Shown here piece by piece: positions 53,185 to 62,403 of a DNA stretch of 64,000 nucleotides. The stretch is taken from NCBI GenBank assembly GCA_947499565.1, contig CANMOV010000008.1, positions 1 through 64,000 on the forward strand, given 5' to 3'. Below the pieces are notes generated by a model. That model saw nothing but the letters and a program-made list of their open reading frames with translations. It was not told the origin of the DNA and made no database searches. Every line of letters starts with the position of its first letter. Position 1 is the stretch's first letter. A program made the translations under genes and the position numbers. The stretch is from an uncultured Croceitalea sp. GTDB taxonomy: Bacteria > Bacteroidota > Bacteroidia > Flavobacteriales > Flavobacteriaceae.

Positions 53185-53544
53185 ATGAACAATATGAATG
53201 AAGCTAATCAAGCATGGGAAATATACAGAGCTTCTTGGAGCAATGAAAATTCAGGAAAGCGAGCTGAAGAACTACAGAAAATCACAACGGATGATTTTAA
53301 GTATCGAGATCCTAACATTGAATTGAGTGGGTTTGAACAACTTTCGGATTATATGTCCGAATTTCAAAAAGAATTTACTGGATCATCTTTTGTTATTAGG
53401 GATTTTATTGTGCACCACAACCGAAGTTTATCAAATTGGAATATGGTTAATTGTGAAAATGAAGTGATTGCAAAGGGAACGGATTTCGCTACCTATGAAA
53501 ATGGGAAACTGAAACAGATTACAGGTTTTTTTAAGGAGGGGTAG
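53185..53544 (+). CDS. NTF2/SnoaL-like protein
   Basis: From the ATG at 53185, 119 residues. Pattern WEIYRASWSNENSGKRAEELQKITTDDFKYRDPNIELSG, FQKEFTGSSFVIRDFIVHHNRSLSNWNMVN, and strand end GTDFATYENGKLKQITGFF. Polyketide-cyclase-type NTF2 fold; different subgroup from the two copies at 26623 and 28145. An upstream TTG at 53164 would add residues without homology. DinB gene follows after 5 nt. Confidence 0.83.
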   Translation: MNNMNEANQAWEIYRASWSNENSGKRAEELQKITTDDFKYRDPNIELSGFEQLSDYMSEFQKEFTGSSFVIRDFIVHHNRSLSNWNMVNCENEVIAKGTDFATYENGKLKQITGFFKEG

Positions 53545-53549
53545 TATTT

Positions 53550-54008
53550 ATGGACATCAAAAAAGATTTAATTCATTCTTGGGACTTGAACAATAAGGTG
53601 ACTCTATATCTACTTGATAACATTGAGAGTGAATGGCTACCAACTAAAATTAATGGCAAAGGTCGGAGCATTGGAGAACAATTTCTGCATATAAATAACA
53701 TCCGTTCTTTTTGGATTGGGAAAGTTGACCAAAAGATTGATTTAAAATTGGACAAGAAATACGCAAATAACAAAAAACAACTCTTTGATGCCCTTCAAAA
53801 GTCATCGGGAAAAATGAATGATACCTTATCTAAAATATTTGAGCAGGAAAGTATCAAGGGATACAATCCGCACCCTGGTGCCTTTTTCGCTCAAATGATT
53901 GCACACGAATCACATCATAGAGGTCAGATACTAGCAACTGTGAAAAGGAATGATTTGAAAATAGATAAATCGGTAAACTTCGGTATGTGGAATTGGAACA
54001 ATAAATGA
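53550..54008 (+). CDS. DinB-family protein (second)
   Basis: 152 residues, four-helix DinB-like protein. Metal-ligand candidates: His in SIGEQFLHINNIR and the pair in MIAHESHHRGQILATVKR, which fits the H..HxxH pattern. Little similarity to the one at 27552. Starts 5 nt after the NTF2-like gene, so they are one operon. Confidence 0.87.
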   Translation: MDIKKDLIHSWDLNNKVTLYLLDNIESEWLPTKINGKGRSIGEQFLHINNIRSFWIGKVDQKIDLKLDKKYANNKKQLFDALQKSSGKMNDTLSKIFEQESIKGYNPHPGAFFAQMIAHESHHRGQILATVKRNDLKIDKSVNFGMWNWNNK

Positions 54009-54097
54009 GACAGCTAAAAAAAGCCAGTAGATAACATTTTATATAATCAATTTGGTGCTCAAAACTATTTTGTTCGTCTTTAAAAGCAACGTATTAA

Positions 54098-54892
54098 ATG
54101 AATACTAAATATAACAGCATAGGTATAGATTACAACCTTACTCGAAAAGCCGATGGTTATTTAACGGAACAGTTGCTTTATCATTTAAACCCGACTCAAA
54201 AGGGTAGCTATTTAGACATAGGTTGTGGAACAGGAAATTATACCATTGCACTTCATAAAAAAGGATTTCGTTTTATTGGTATCGACCCGTCAGAACTAAT
54301 GCTTGAGAAAGCAAGAAAGAAGTGTAATGAAATTGAATGGCTAGTCGGTTCAGCTGAAAAAACTGGATTACCTAATAATTCAGTTGATGGAATAATCGGA
54401 ATACTAACAATACATCATTGGAAAGACCTGAAAAAGGGATTTTCTGAACTCCACAGAGTTTTAAAGCCAAATGGCACAGTAGTGATTTTCACATCAACAC
54501 CCAAACAGATGAAAGGCTACTGGTTGAATCATTATTTTCCAAAAATGTTGTCTGATTCAATTAATCAAATGCCTTCTTTACATGCTGTCAAAACCGTAAT
54601 GAAAGAAAGCGGATTCAAAGTTAGTAAAATTGACACCTATGCCATACAACCTGATTTACAAGATAAATTCCTGTATTGCGGAAAACAAAACCCAGAATTG
54701 TATTTTGATAAACAGATAAGACAAGGGATTTCATCATTTTCTTCTTTGGCAAATAGAGACGAAGTTGAAAAAGGACTATCAGAATTAAAAACAGATATTG
54801 ATAGAGGAAAAATAGCTAGCGTTATGAAAAGCTATGAAAATAACTTTGGTGATTATCTTTTTTTAATTGGGAGAAAACAGCTTAATTATTAA
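54098..54892 (+). CDS. class I SAM-dependent methyltransferase
   Basis: 264 residues. Motif I is YLDIGCGTGNYTIAL, motif II IGIDPSELMLEKARKK, motif III region WLVGSAEKTGLPNNSVDGIIGILTIHHW (motif IV). It is a UbiE/Methyltransf_11 type acting on a small molecule. It follows the DinB gene by 90 nt and precedes an esterase gene by 7 nt. Confidence 0.93.
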   Translation: MNTKYNSIGIDYNLTRKADGYLTEQLLYHLNPTQKGSYLDIGCGTGNYTIALHKKGFRFIGIDPSELMLEKARKKCNEIEWLVGSAEKTGLPNNSVDGIIGILTIHHWKDLKKGFSELHRVLKPNGTVVIFTSTPKQMKGYWLNHYFPKMLSDSINQMPSLHAVKTVMKESGFKVSKIDTYAIQPDLQDKFLYCGKQNPELYFDKQIRQGISSFSSLANRDEVEKGLSELKTDIDRGKIASVMKSYENNFGDYLFLIGRKQLNY

Positions 54893-54899
54893 ATAAAAT

Positions 54900-55994
54900 A
54901 TGAAATATATAAAAATCATAATTGCCTTAACAATTACCACATCATTATACTCTCAAGCAGATATAGTTATAGGAAAAGAAATAAGTCTATTTTCAGAAGT
55001 GCTAAACGAAGAAAGAAAGTTGTTAATTTCTTTACCACAAAACTACGCTAGAGATAACTATACTTATCCAGTTATTTTAGTAATGGATGGTGAGTACTTA
55101 TTTGAAATCACTAATTCAATCGTCAAAATAAAAGTTTCTCGAAATGAAATGCCAGCAAGTATTATCGTGGGAATTCCAAATAATACGGCTAAACGTTATG
55201 ATATGGCTCTCAAATTATCTAAAAGTAATGGTCAAAATTTTTTTGGTAACAATGAGGGGAACACTCAAAAGTACTTATCATTTCTAAGAGAAGAGCTTTT
55301 CCCCTTTTTAAAGAAAAATTACCGAATTAATACTCATAGAACAATTATAGGTATGTCACCAACTTTTGGCCCAGTGCTGGAAGCTTTTTGGAATCAGCCT
55401 GATTTATTTAGGGGATATATCGTTCTAGCCGCTGAGTTATCATTAAAAACAATTTCAGGCAAGTCCGTCTCAGATAAAGTTCTGGAAGCAGTTCAAAATA
55501 AAGAACGTCAGTCAGCATCTCTATACATTGGAAAAGCAGGGAAAGACCTTGAAAGAAGACCAGTCAATGAGGCAGAAGCATTTATTACATTAAACCACAA
55601 ATTAGATTCCATAGCTAATCCAAAGATTAATTATAAGATTGAAATACTTGAAAATAAAAATCACTATGGAATGTCAATTGCAGGAATTGAACATGGATTA
55701 GGAACTATGTATCCCTTTGAGATTTGGGATATACCCTACAGAGACTTTTGGAATTCTGAAAATCCAGCGAATAAAATGAAATCTTTTTATGAGCAACTAT
55801 CTAATCGATATGGTTTCGAAATTAGGCCTCTTGAAGACTCTTTTTATTTTTCACAGACACTTTTAGGTACAATCAGAAGATTAGAAAGGCAAAAACAAAA
55901 AAGAGAATTAAAAGATGTTATTGAATTAGGTTTAAAATATTACCCTAATTCAATAGAACTTAAAAGGATAAAATCAACAATCAAAAATTTTTAA
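54900..55994 (+). CDS. exported esterase-D-like alpha/beta hydrolase
   Basis: 364 residues with signal peptide (about 1-19, ending SLYSQ). Esterase D/Fes-like core: PVILVMDGEYLFE, ASIIVGIPNNTAKRYDM, and near residue 150 TIIGMSPTFGPVLEAF. The nucleophile elbow reads G-M-S-P-T (Ser153), lacking the second Gly of GxSxG, so activity is uncertain. C-terminal part has ENKNHYGMSIAG with a possible catalytic His. N-terminal signal region is shared almost exactly with the next gene. Confidence 0.8.
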   Translation: MKYIKIIIALTITTSLYSQADIVIGKEISLFSEVLNEERKLLISLPQNYARDNYTYPVILVMDGEYLFEITNSIVKIKVSRNEMPASIIVGIPNNTAKRYDMALKLSKSNGQNFFGNNEGNTQKYLSFLREELFPFLKKNYRINTHRTIIGMSPTFGPVLEAFWNQPDLFRGYIVLAAELSLKTISGKSVSDKVLEAVQNKERQSASLYIGKAGKDLERRPVNEAEAFITLNHKLDSIANPKINYKIEILENKNHYGMSIAGIEHGLGTMYPFEIWDIPYRDFWNSENPANKMKSFYEQLSNRYGFEIRPLEDSFYFSQTLLGTIRRLERQKQKRELKDVIELGLKYYPNSIELKRIKSTIKNF

Positions 55995-56007
55995 TAACTA
56001 CATCGAT

Positions 56008-57264
56008 ATGAAATTTATAGTTGCTCTACTAATTACCACATCATTATACGCTCAAACAGATAGTTCTACAGAATATTATAGACACCTGAGATATAATCAT
56101 GTATCGCCTTGTGCAGATGTAGTTGGTATTCATCCTATAGACAGGATAACAGCTCAAAGCACATCTCATTATATTTTTAGAATAAACAAATCAGGAAAAC
56201 CAGTTGAGATTATCAATAATCATTATCATACAGAGAAAAAGCATCCATTGGCTTCAATAGGTGCTTATAAAACAAGAATTATTTACAGCGACAGTAAAGA
56301 AATTAGAACCTTCTATGACCCCAGTGGTAAACAAATAGCTAACGATAGAGGTGTTTACAAAGAGGTGTATTTTTTAGACTCTAAAAAGTTCAAATATAAA
56401 TTGCAGTTTTTTGATTTACATGACAACCCAATGGAATCTAATTGGAAGATTTCAAAATATATATGGAACAAAAAAGGCAAACTTATCATTGAAAAAAGAT
56501 ATAACCTGTTAAGTGAAGAGGTAAACGTATCTCCTTATTTCAAGTTTGGAATTACGGGCATTTTACTGGATAGAGAAGGTGTTCCAAAAGTACATTACAA
56601 TTTAGATGACAAGCTAAAAAAAACAAATAATGCTGAAGGTATAGCATCATATCAGGATGTATTTGATAGCCAAGGCAATCATATTAAATTTAGCTATCAT
56701 GACAAAAACGGAGATTTAGCAGAAACCCCAAGAGGGTTTGCCATTGCTGAGAAAATTTATGATGATATCGGGAACCAAATTGGGTTGAAAAGATATGATA
56801 TCAATAAAAATCTGATTTTAGATTTCCCTGTTTTTTCCAATAGCAAAAAACCAATAGAACCAAGTGCTACCCAAAAAGACTCACTAGAAATAAGGGATAG
56901 AGCTTTAGGATATTTGATAGCACTTCAACAATTAAAACCTGATTTAATGAATGAGGTAATGAATGATAGTTTAAATAAAGTAACTATTGGTTATGATAGA
57001 GGTGCTAAACAAGAATATGCTCGTAGAACTACAAGAAATCAAATGATTGAATTTGCAAACTCATGGAATAAGGCAAACAATAAGTTTCCTCCAAAGCCAA
57101 GCAACGATGCAAAGATTCTTGATATATACAATCGGATAGCAAATGTAAAACTGGTTTCCGACAATTGGGTTGAATATCTACATTTAATAAAACTCGACGG
57201 CAATTGGCAGATAATAAATCTTATTTGGCAACATAGAGATATTAGTAGATACCCGAAAGAATAA
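56008..57264 (+). CDS. exported repeat protein with C-terminal NTF2-like domain
   Basis: 418 residues with a signal peptide (about 1-16, ending LYAQ). The middle has repeats with DxxGN cores (DRGVYKEVYF, DSQGNHIKFSYHDKNGDLAETPRGFAIAEKIYDDIGNQIG), like the YD/RHS-type beta repeats. From about 295 the C-terminus fits a lumazine-binding/NTF2-like domain (ALGYLIALQQLKPDLM... LKLDGNWQIINLIWQH). No known function. Starts 13 nt after the esterase. Confidence 0.7.
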   Translation: MKFIVALLITTSLYAQTDSSTEYYRHLRYNHVSPCADVVGIHPIDRITAQSTSHYIFRINKSGKPVEIINNHYHTEKKHPLASIGAYKTRIIYSDSKEIRTFYDPSGKQIANDRGVYKEVYFLDSKKFKYKLQFFDLHDNPMESNWKISKYIWNKKGKLIIEKRYNLLSEEVNVSPYFKFGITGILLDREGVPKVHYNLDDKLKKTNNAEGIASYQDVFDSQGNHIKFSYHDKNGDLAETPRGFAIAEKIYDDIGNQIGLKRYDINKNLILDFPVFSNSKKPIEPSATQKDSLEIRDRALGYLIALQQLKPDLMNEVMNDSLNKVTIGYDRGAKQEYARRTTRNQMIEFANSWNKANNKFPPKPSNDAKILDIYNRIANVKLVSDNWVEYLHLIKLDGNWQIINLIWQHRDISRYPKE

Positions 57265-57279
57265 CTAAAAACACTATGA

Positions 57280-57957
57280 ATGAAGAACTCTTATTTTTTA
57301 TTACTTATCACACTTGTCGCCATATCATGTGTAAACAACACATCCAAAAAAAATCAAATTCATAATGATAATTACCTTGTTGCAGTTCTAGACACTATTT
57401 GGAGGACTGAACAAGAACCTCTGAATTCAAGAGACTCAATTGGAAGGATTCATGGATTTGAATCGCCTCAGTTTAAAGAACAGCAGTTAATATGTGATGC
57501 GAACCATGCTATTAACGAAAAGAAAATAATTGAGATTTTAGAATTGATTGGATGGCCAAATGGAGCTGCCATTAAAGAACAACAGAACTTAACCATTTGT
57601 AATGTTCTTCAACATTCAGGTATTGAAATAAGAAAAAAGTACCTGCCTTTGATGAAAGATGCAGTTAATAATGGTGAATTACAAGCAAGATTTCTTGCTC
57701 GAGCTGGGGATAGATTGGCAACAGACGAGGGTGGATTACAGGTCTACGGCGGGCAAATGAAATATTACTCGGAAACAAAAAGCTTTAATCTGTGGCCAGT
57801 TTTAGATCCTAAAAATATTGATAAAAGGCGAGCGAAAATTGGACTTGAACCAATAGCTGAATATTTAAAAAATAGATTTGATTTTGAATGGAATCTTGAA
57901 GAGCAGATAAAAAGAACCGCTGAGTTTGAAAAAGAGACTAATAAGACGCACAATTAA
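57280..57957 (+). CDS. DUF6624 lipoprotein
   Basis: 225 residues. Lipobox VAISCVN. DUF6624 hallmarks: DTIWRTEQEPLNSRD, then ILELIGWPNGAAI, VLQHSGIEIRKKYLPLMKDAVNNGE, and LARAGDRLATDEGGLQVYGGQM. The function of the domain is unknown; it is common in Bacteroidota accessory regions. An upstream ATG at 57275 is out of frame. A partial copy of the 3' end of this gene is at 63572-63663. Confidence 0.82.
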   Translation: MKNSYFLLLITLVAISCVNNTSKKNQIHNDNYLVAVLDTIWRTEQEPLNSRDSIGRIHGFESPQFKEQQLICDANHAINEKKIIEILELIGWPNGAAIKEQQNLTICNVLQHSGIEIRKKYLPLMKDAVNNGELQARFLARAGDRLATDEGGLQVYGGQMKYYSETKSFNLWPVLDPKNIDKRRAKIGLEPIAEYLKNRFDFEWNLEEQIKRTAEFEKETNKTHN

Positions 57958-58044
57958 TTAGTTTCCAATAAGAGAATTTATATTTCATTTGTTGTAAATA
58001 AGGTACTATAAACAGCTGTTTAACAAACATAAAAGACTAGAAAA

Positions 58045-59982
58045 ATGAATAAATTGACACTATTCTTCTTAGGGCTCGTACTTTTAACAAGTTGCAGTGA
58101 GTCCAATAAAAATGGAAATCAATTATTAGAAATACTGAGTAATAAATCTCAAGTAATTCTTAAAAAGGAAGGTTTAATATTTAGAGATTTAAATAAGAAC
58201 CAAAAATTGGACATCTATGAAGATGTCAATCAATCCATTGAAGCAAGGATTGAAGATTTGTTAAGCCAGATGAATCTAGAAGAAAAAGCAGGTATGATGT
58301 TCATCAATGGGGTGCCTGTCAGCACTGATGCTGCACCTGACGGCAAGGAAGGCCTTAAAGGATTTGTGGCGACCCTACCCTCGATAACGGAAAATATGAA
58401 CACCAGAAAAATGACCCATTTTAATATATGGGACATTCCATCTGACCTAAATATCTTCGCCAAATGGTACAATAATGTTCAGGAAGTTGCCGAAAAAACC
58501 AGATTGGGCATTCCTATAACCATTGCTTCTGACCCTCGACATCATTTTAATCAAAATACGATTGAGATGGCTTCAACAGGTTTTACCCAGTTTTGTGAAA
58601 TGCCCGGTTTTGCAGCCATCGGCGATGAAAAATTAGTTAGGGAGTTTGCGACTATTGTTCGCAGAGAATATATCGCCATTGGTATTAGGGAAGCATTGCA
58701 TCCCCAAGTTGACCTAGTAACAGAACCTCGATGGGCAAGGATTAATGGGAGTTTTAGTGAGGATGCTGTATTAACAGCGCGATTAGTGAAGCCATATATT
58801 GAGGGCTTACAAGGTGAAAAGCTAAGTAACGGTGTGGCTTGTATGACCAAACATTTCCCTGGTGGTGGCCCTCAGAAAGAAGGTTTAGATCCCGATTTTT
58901 CATTTCAAAAAGGACAAATCTATCCAGGCGACAACTTTGAGTATCACCTGATTCCGTTTGAAGCGGCTTTCGAAAGCAAAACTGCCGCAATTATGCCGTA
59001 TTATGGTGTACCAACAAATCAAACCGACGAAAATGTTGCTATGGCCTACAACAAAACAATTATTACGACACTATTAAGAGAAAAATACAACTATGATGGA
59101 GTGGTTTGTACAAATTGGGGATTAATTACTGACATACCTTTGGGGCAAGACGTAGTATGGGAAGCAAGAGCTTGGGGTGTAGAAAATTTAACCGAAGCGG
59201 AAAGGGTATTTAAGGTGATTGACGCGGGTTGTGATCAATTTGGCGGAGAAAGCCGAACAGAATTAGTATTACAATTGGTATCTGAGGGCAAATTGCTAGA
59301 AAAAAGAATTGACCAATCCGTAAAGCGCTTACTGAGACAAAAATTCGAGTTGGGTTTGTTTGACAACCCTTTTGTGGACGAAATGAAAGTGAACGAAGTC
59401 ATTGACTCAGAAACCTCAAAAGCGTTGGGAGAGAAAACACAACAACGTTCCATGACCCTACTCAAAAATGACAACGCGACGCTACCTTTGGAACAAAAAA
59501 AACATAAAGTCTTTATCAAAAACTTAGACAGCGTAACCGTCTCCAAATATGCTGAAGTAGTAATGTCTCCAGAATCTGCCGATTTTGCAATTATTAGAAT
59601 AAATACCCCATGGTATGCAGTTGAAACAAAAAACTTCATTGCAGCGTCCTTCCATCATGGCGATCTGGATTTTAAAGGAGAAGAAAAAGAGAAAATTTTA
59701 AAGTTGCTAAAAACGGTGCCGACTATAGTTGATATCTATTTAGACAGGCCGGCTGTCATTCCAGAGATTACAGAATCAGCAGCAGCAGTTATTGCAAATT
59801 TTGGAGCAAGTGATAGTTCCGTATGTGAAGTTCTTTTTGGAAATTCTGAACCCCAAGGGAAATTACCTTTTGAATTGCCTTCATCAATGGAAGCTGTGGA
59901 TAACCAAAAAACAGATGTACCCTACGATAGTAAAAACCCGCTATTTAAATTCGGATTCGGATTAAAATATCAAAAAAAATAA
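58045..59982 (+). CDS. GH3-family glycoside hydrolase lipoprotein with Asn at the nucleophile site
   Basis: 645 residues. Lipobox LLTSCSE. GH3 N-terminal barrel (about 55-400) with KHFPGGGPQ and the region YDGVVCTNWGL, where the catalytic Asp of the usual SDW or TDW motif is Asn357. GH3 C-terminal domain (about 430-640: LLKNDNATLPL, FGFGLKY). The acid/base Glu cannot be assigned reliably. If N357 is really at the nucleophile position, the enzyme may be inactive or use another mechanism. Exported; probably acts on beta-glucosides or related glycans. Confidence 0.88.
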   Translation: MNKLTLFFLGLVLLTSCSESNKNGNQLLEILSNKSQVILKKEGLIFRDLNKNQKLDIYEDVNQSIEARIEDLLSQMNLEEKAGMMFINGVPVSTDAAPDGKEGLKGFVATLPSITENMNTRKMTHFNIWDIPSDLNIFAKWYNNVQEVAEKTRLGIPITIASDPRHHFNQNTIEMASTGFTQFCEMPGFAAIGDEKLVREFATIVRREYIAIGIREALHPQVDLVTEPRWARINGSFSEDAVLTARLVKPYIEGLQGEKLSNGVACMTKHFPGGGPQKEGLDPDFSFQKGQIYPGDNFEYHLIPFEAAFESKTAAIMPYYGVPTNQTDENVAMAYNKTIITTLLREKYNYDGVVCTNWGLITDIPLGQDVVWEARAWGVENLTEAERVFKVIDAGCDQFGGESRTELVLQLVSEGKLLEKRIDQSVKRLLRQKFELGLFDNPFVDEMKVNEVIDSETSKALGEKTQQRSMTLLKNDNATLPLEQKKHKVFIKNLDSVTVSKYAEVVMSPESADFAIIRINTPWYAVETKNFIAASFHHGDLDFKGEEKEKILKLLKTVPTIVDIYLDRPAVIPEITESAAAVIANFGASDSSVCEVLFGNSEPQGKLPFELPSSMEAVDNQKTDVPYDSKNPLFKFGFGLKYQKK

Positions 59983-60196
59983 AACTGAAAAAGCGCCCTT
60001 TTACCCATCTATGATTTCGAAGTCTGAAGCTTCACCTTACATAATAAATTACTTTAAATGGTTAAGCTTAAAAAAATAATGATTAATAAAAGTTATGATT
60101 AAATACATCCCAATTTGCATTTAAAGGCATGATAAACAGGTCCCTTAATAAACACTGACATTCAAAATAATAATGATAAAAAAACTTCAAAACAAT

Positions 60197-60474
60197 AAGA
60201 TAGGAGTTTCAAAAAAAAATTCGATTTTCCAATTTTCGTACGCTGTTAAAGCTGAGTTATTAGACGCAACTGATTTTCCACCGCTTACGAGACAACTCGA
60301 TAGCTTTTTAAAAATCAAAAAATGTTCTTCGGATATTTTGTAAATGATGAATTAGTAAGAATTATTGAGCTTGAATATAGCAATATATGCACTTATATAA
60401 TTCCTAGAAATTAAACAATGGGATACAGACTTTGGAATTAGAAAAATATTATTTGAAAGACAAATAAATAACTA
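60197..60474 (+). pseudogene. decayed GNAT acetyltransferase gene
   Basis: Two frames join to a GNAT-like protein: first FQFSYAVKAELLDATDFPPLTRQLDSFL..., then after a frameshift near 60320 MFFGYFVNDELVRIIELEYSN. A later frame gives W-D-T-D-F-G-I-R-K-I-L-F-E-R-Q and a stop at about 60474, like the C-terminus of this family. Motif A (acetyl-CoA loop) is missing. The remainder of 59983-60504 has no gene. Confidence 0.7.
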
Positions 60475-60504
60475 GTGATAAACGTATTCCAAAATTTAAC
60501 TCTA

Positions 60505-61410
60505 ATGAATAAATTTCTACTCTTCTTAGCAATCATTTTTTTTGGTCTTTGCTCATGCTCCCAAAAAGAAAATCAAAGCGTAAAACTCGAATTAGATATT
60601 TCAAAAAATGAAAAAAGAAAATTCACTCTACCAGACTCAGAGATATTTCCTATAAAGTCGAATCATACCAATAAAGAATATGACATTTATGTGAAATTAC
60701 CTAAAGGACATGGTAAAACGGATAAAAAATATCCTATTTTGGTATTAACTGATGCTGGATATGCCTTCCCTTTAGTATCAAGTATTTATAGAAGACTTAA
60801 GTTTTCAAAAAACATAAACGAAATTATAATTGTCGGAATATCCTATGCAAAAGGCGAACATTTCGGTATTTCCAGAACCCGAGATTATACACCTACTTAT
60901 TCACCTAATGAATCTAATGGATACTCTAAAGAAGCTAGATTGAGTTCTGGACAAGCTGATAGTTTTATCATGTTTATGAAGAATGAACTTATTCCTTATT
61001 TGGATAGTAACTACAGCTTAGACATGAATAAAAAGGTTTTTGCAGGACATTCTTTAGGTGGTTTATTAGCTAACTATATTGTTTTAAGTTATCCAGAAAC
61101 ATTTGATTACTATATATCAGGTAGTCCTTCGTTTTGGTATCATAATAAATCCATTTTTAAAATTGAAGAAGAATTTCATCGAAATAATACCGATTTGAAA
61201 ACAAATCTATTTATGGGCATAGGCGCCCTTGAGGATATTGAAGGTGGACATCAAATGGTGTCAGATATGAAGGACTTTGAAAATAAATTGATTAATAGAA
61301 ATTACAAAAGTTTGAACCTTCAAAGTATGGTCTTCCCAAATGAGAATCACCAAACTGTTTATCCAACATTTATTACAAAAGGAATGTTATGGGCATTCAA
61401 AAAAGAGTAA
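60505..61410 (+). CDS. esterase-D-like alpha/beta hydrolase lipoprotein
   Basis: From the ATG at 60505, 301 residues with lipobox FGLCSCSQ. Esterase core: PILVLTDAGYAFPLVSSIYRRL, IIVGISYAKGE, nucleophile elbow FAGHSLGGLLANYIV and a His in NENHQTVYP. It resembles ferri-siderophore or feruloyl esterases. A GTG at 60475 extends the ORF by ten residues, but MNKFLLFLAIIFFGLCSC is the natural signal. Confidence 0.9.
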   Translation: MNKFLLFLAIIFFGLCSCSQKENQSVKLELDISKNEKRKFTLPDSEIFPIKSNHTNKEYDIYVKLPKGHGKTDKKYPILVLTDAGYAFPLVSSIYRRLKFSKNINEIIIVGISYAKGEHFGISRTRDYTPTYSPNESNGYSKEARLSSGQADSFIMFMKNELIPYLDSNYSLDMNKKVFAGHSLGGLLANYIVLSYPETFDYYISGSPSFWYHNKSIFKIEEEFHRNNTDLKTNLFMGIGALEDIEGGHQMVSDMKDFENKLINRNYKSLNLQSMVFPNENHQTVYPTFITKGMLWAFKKE

Positions 61411-61575
61411 TTGTAAATATCAATGTATTAAAAGCATAAATTAATTTATTAGTTACATTCATTTTAAAAAATAGTAGTTGCAGCATTATCCTCTTTCACT
61501 TCTCAACGAAACGGCCATTGAAAAGTATTTCAGGGAGAGGAATTATATACCGTAATAATTTTTTTTACTAACAGT

Positions 61576-61606
61576 GTGATTTTTTGAGTAAATCATATAC
61601 TTATTA
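61576..61606 (+). promoter_or_regulatory. GTGATTTTTT-N12-TACTTATTA element
   Basis: GTGATTTTTT (61576-61585), 12 nt, TACTTATTA (61598-61606), 37 nt before the lipoprotein ATG. Identical -35-like and -10-like parts to the copy at 52364. Confidence 0.55.
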
Positions 61607-61642
61607 GTTAAACACAAGAATTATTAATTAGAACATAATATT

Positions 61643-61864
61643 ATGAAAAAAACCCTCTTAATAGTTGTTTTTGTATTCTTATTGATTGGATGTAATATGA
61701 ATCCGAATAAAGAAGAGCGAATTCAAAAACTTGAAACTGAAATACAGGTCACATTAGAGAAAATCCAAGTGATGGAAGACAGGTTTGAAGATATTCAAGA
61801 GAAAAACACGGAACTTGAAATAAGGATTAATGAACTTAATCTACAACATAAAACTGAAAAATAA
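61643..61864 (+). CDS. small coiled-coil lipoprotein (copy B)
   Basis: 73 residues. Lipobox LLIGCNM. The segment MNPNKEERIQKLETEIQ nearly equals the MNPSKEERIQKLETEIK of copy A; the following coiled coil diverges and is longer. Preceded by the same element as copy A. Function unknown. Confidence 0.8.
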   Translation: MKKTLLIVVFVFLLIGCNMNPNKEERIQKLETEIQVTLEKIQVMEDRFEDIQEKNTELEIRINELNLQHKTEK

Positions 61865-61927
61865 GTAAGAAGATTATTTTGAAAAGCTTGTTCAGTATGA
61901 AAATATGTTGAAATAAAAGCACCAACT

Positions 61928-62392
61928 ATGAAATCAATTATTCTGAGTATACTTTGCCTTTTATTTTATCCTTCTACGGCTTTTACGCAGAAATTAACTA
62001 ATTCTAAGGCTGCGCAAACCATTAATAAATTGATTAAAGAGAATAATACCTCGAAAGGCTTTCATTCTTTGGATTTATTTGCTCTGAAAAAAATGGGGGA
62101 TAAGAATAAGGTTAAGGCTGATGATACCAATATTTATTGTGAGCAAGAAATAAGAAAAGGAAAGATGAAAGATAGAATTTTTCCACATAAGGACATAAAG
62201 AAAATAGTTGTTTTAAATGGGAAAAAGGCTAGCTATGGAGTGTCATATGTAGATGACTTTCAAGTACTCATACATTACAAACAAATGGGTAAGCTAGTTA
62301 TCGTAGGTATTGATGCTAAAAATCTTGATTTTTTCATAGAAGCGGTCAAAACTGTTGCTCCAAATATTAAAAAAGTGACATACGCAAAATAG
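61928..62392 (+). CDS. exported protein of unknown function
   Basis: 154 residues with a signal peptide (about 1-20, ending TAFTQK). Alternating charged helices and strands; it ends with a hydrophobic strand IVGIDAKNLDFFIEAVKTVAP. I see no known domain. It lies between the lipoprotein copy B and a truncated third copy. Confidence 0.55.
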   Translation: MKSIILSILCLLFYPSTAFTQKLTNSKAAQTINKLIKENNTSKGFHSLDLFALKKMGDKNKVKADDTNIYCEQEIRKGKMKDRIFPHKDIKKIVVLNGKKASYGVSYVDDFQVLIHYKQMGKLVIVGIDAKNLDFFIEAVKTVAPNIKKVTYAK

Positions 62393-62403
62393 ATAGGCAA
62401 GCT

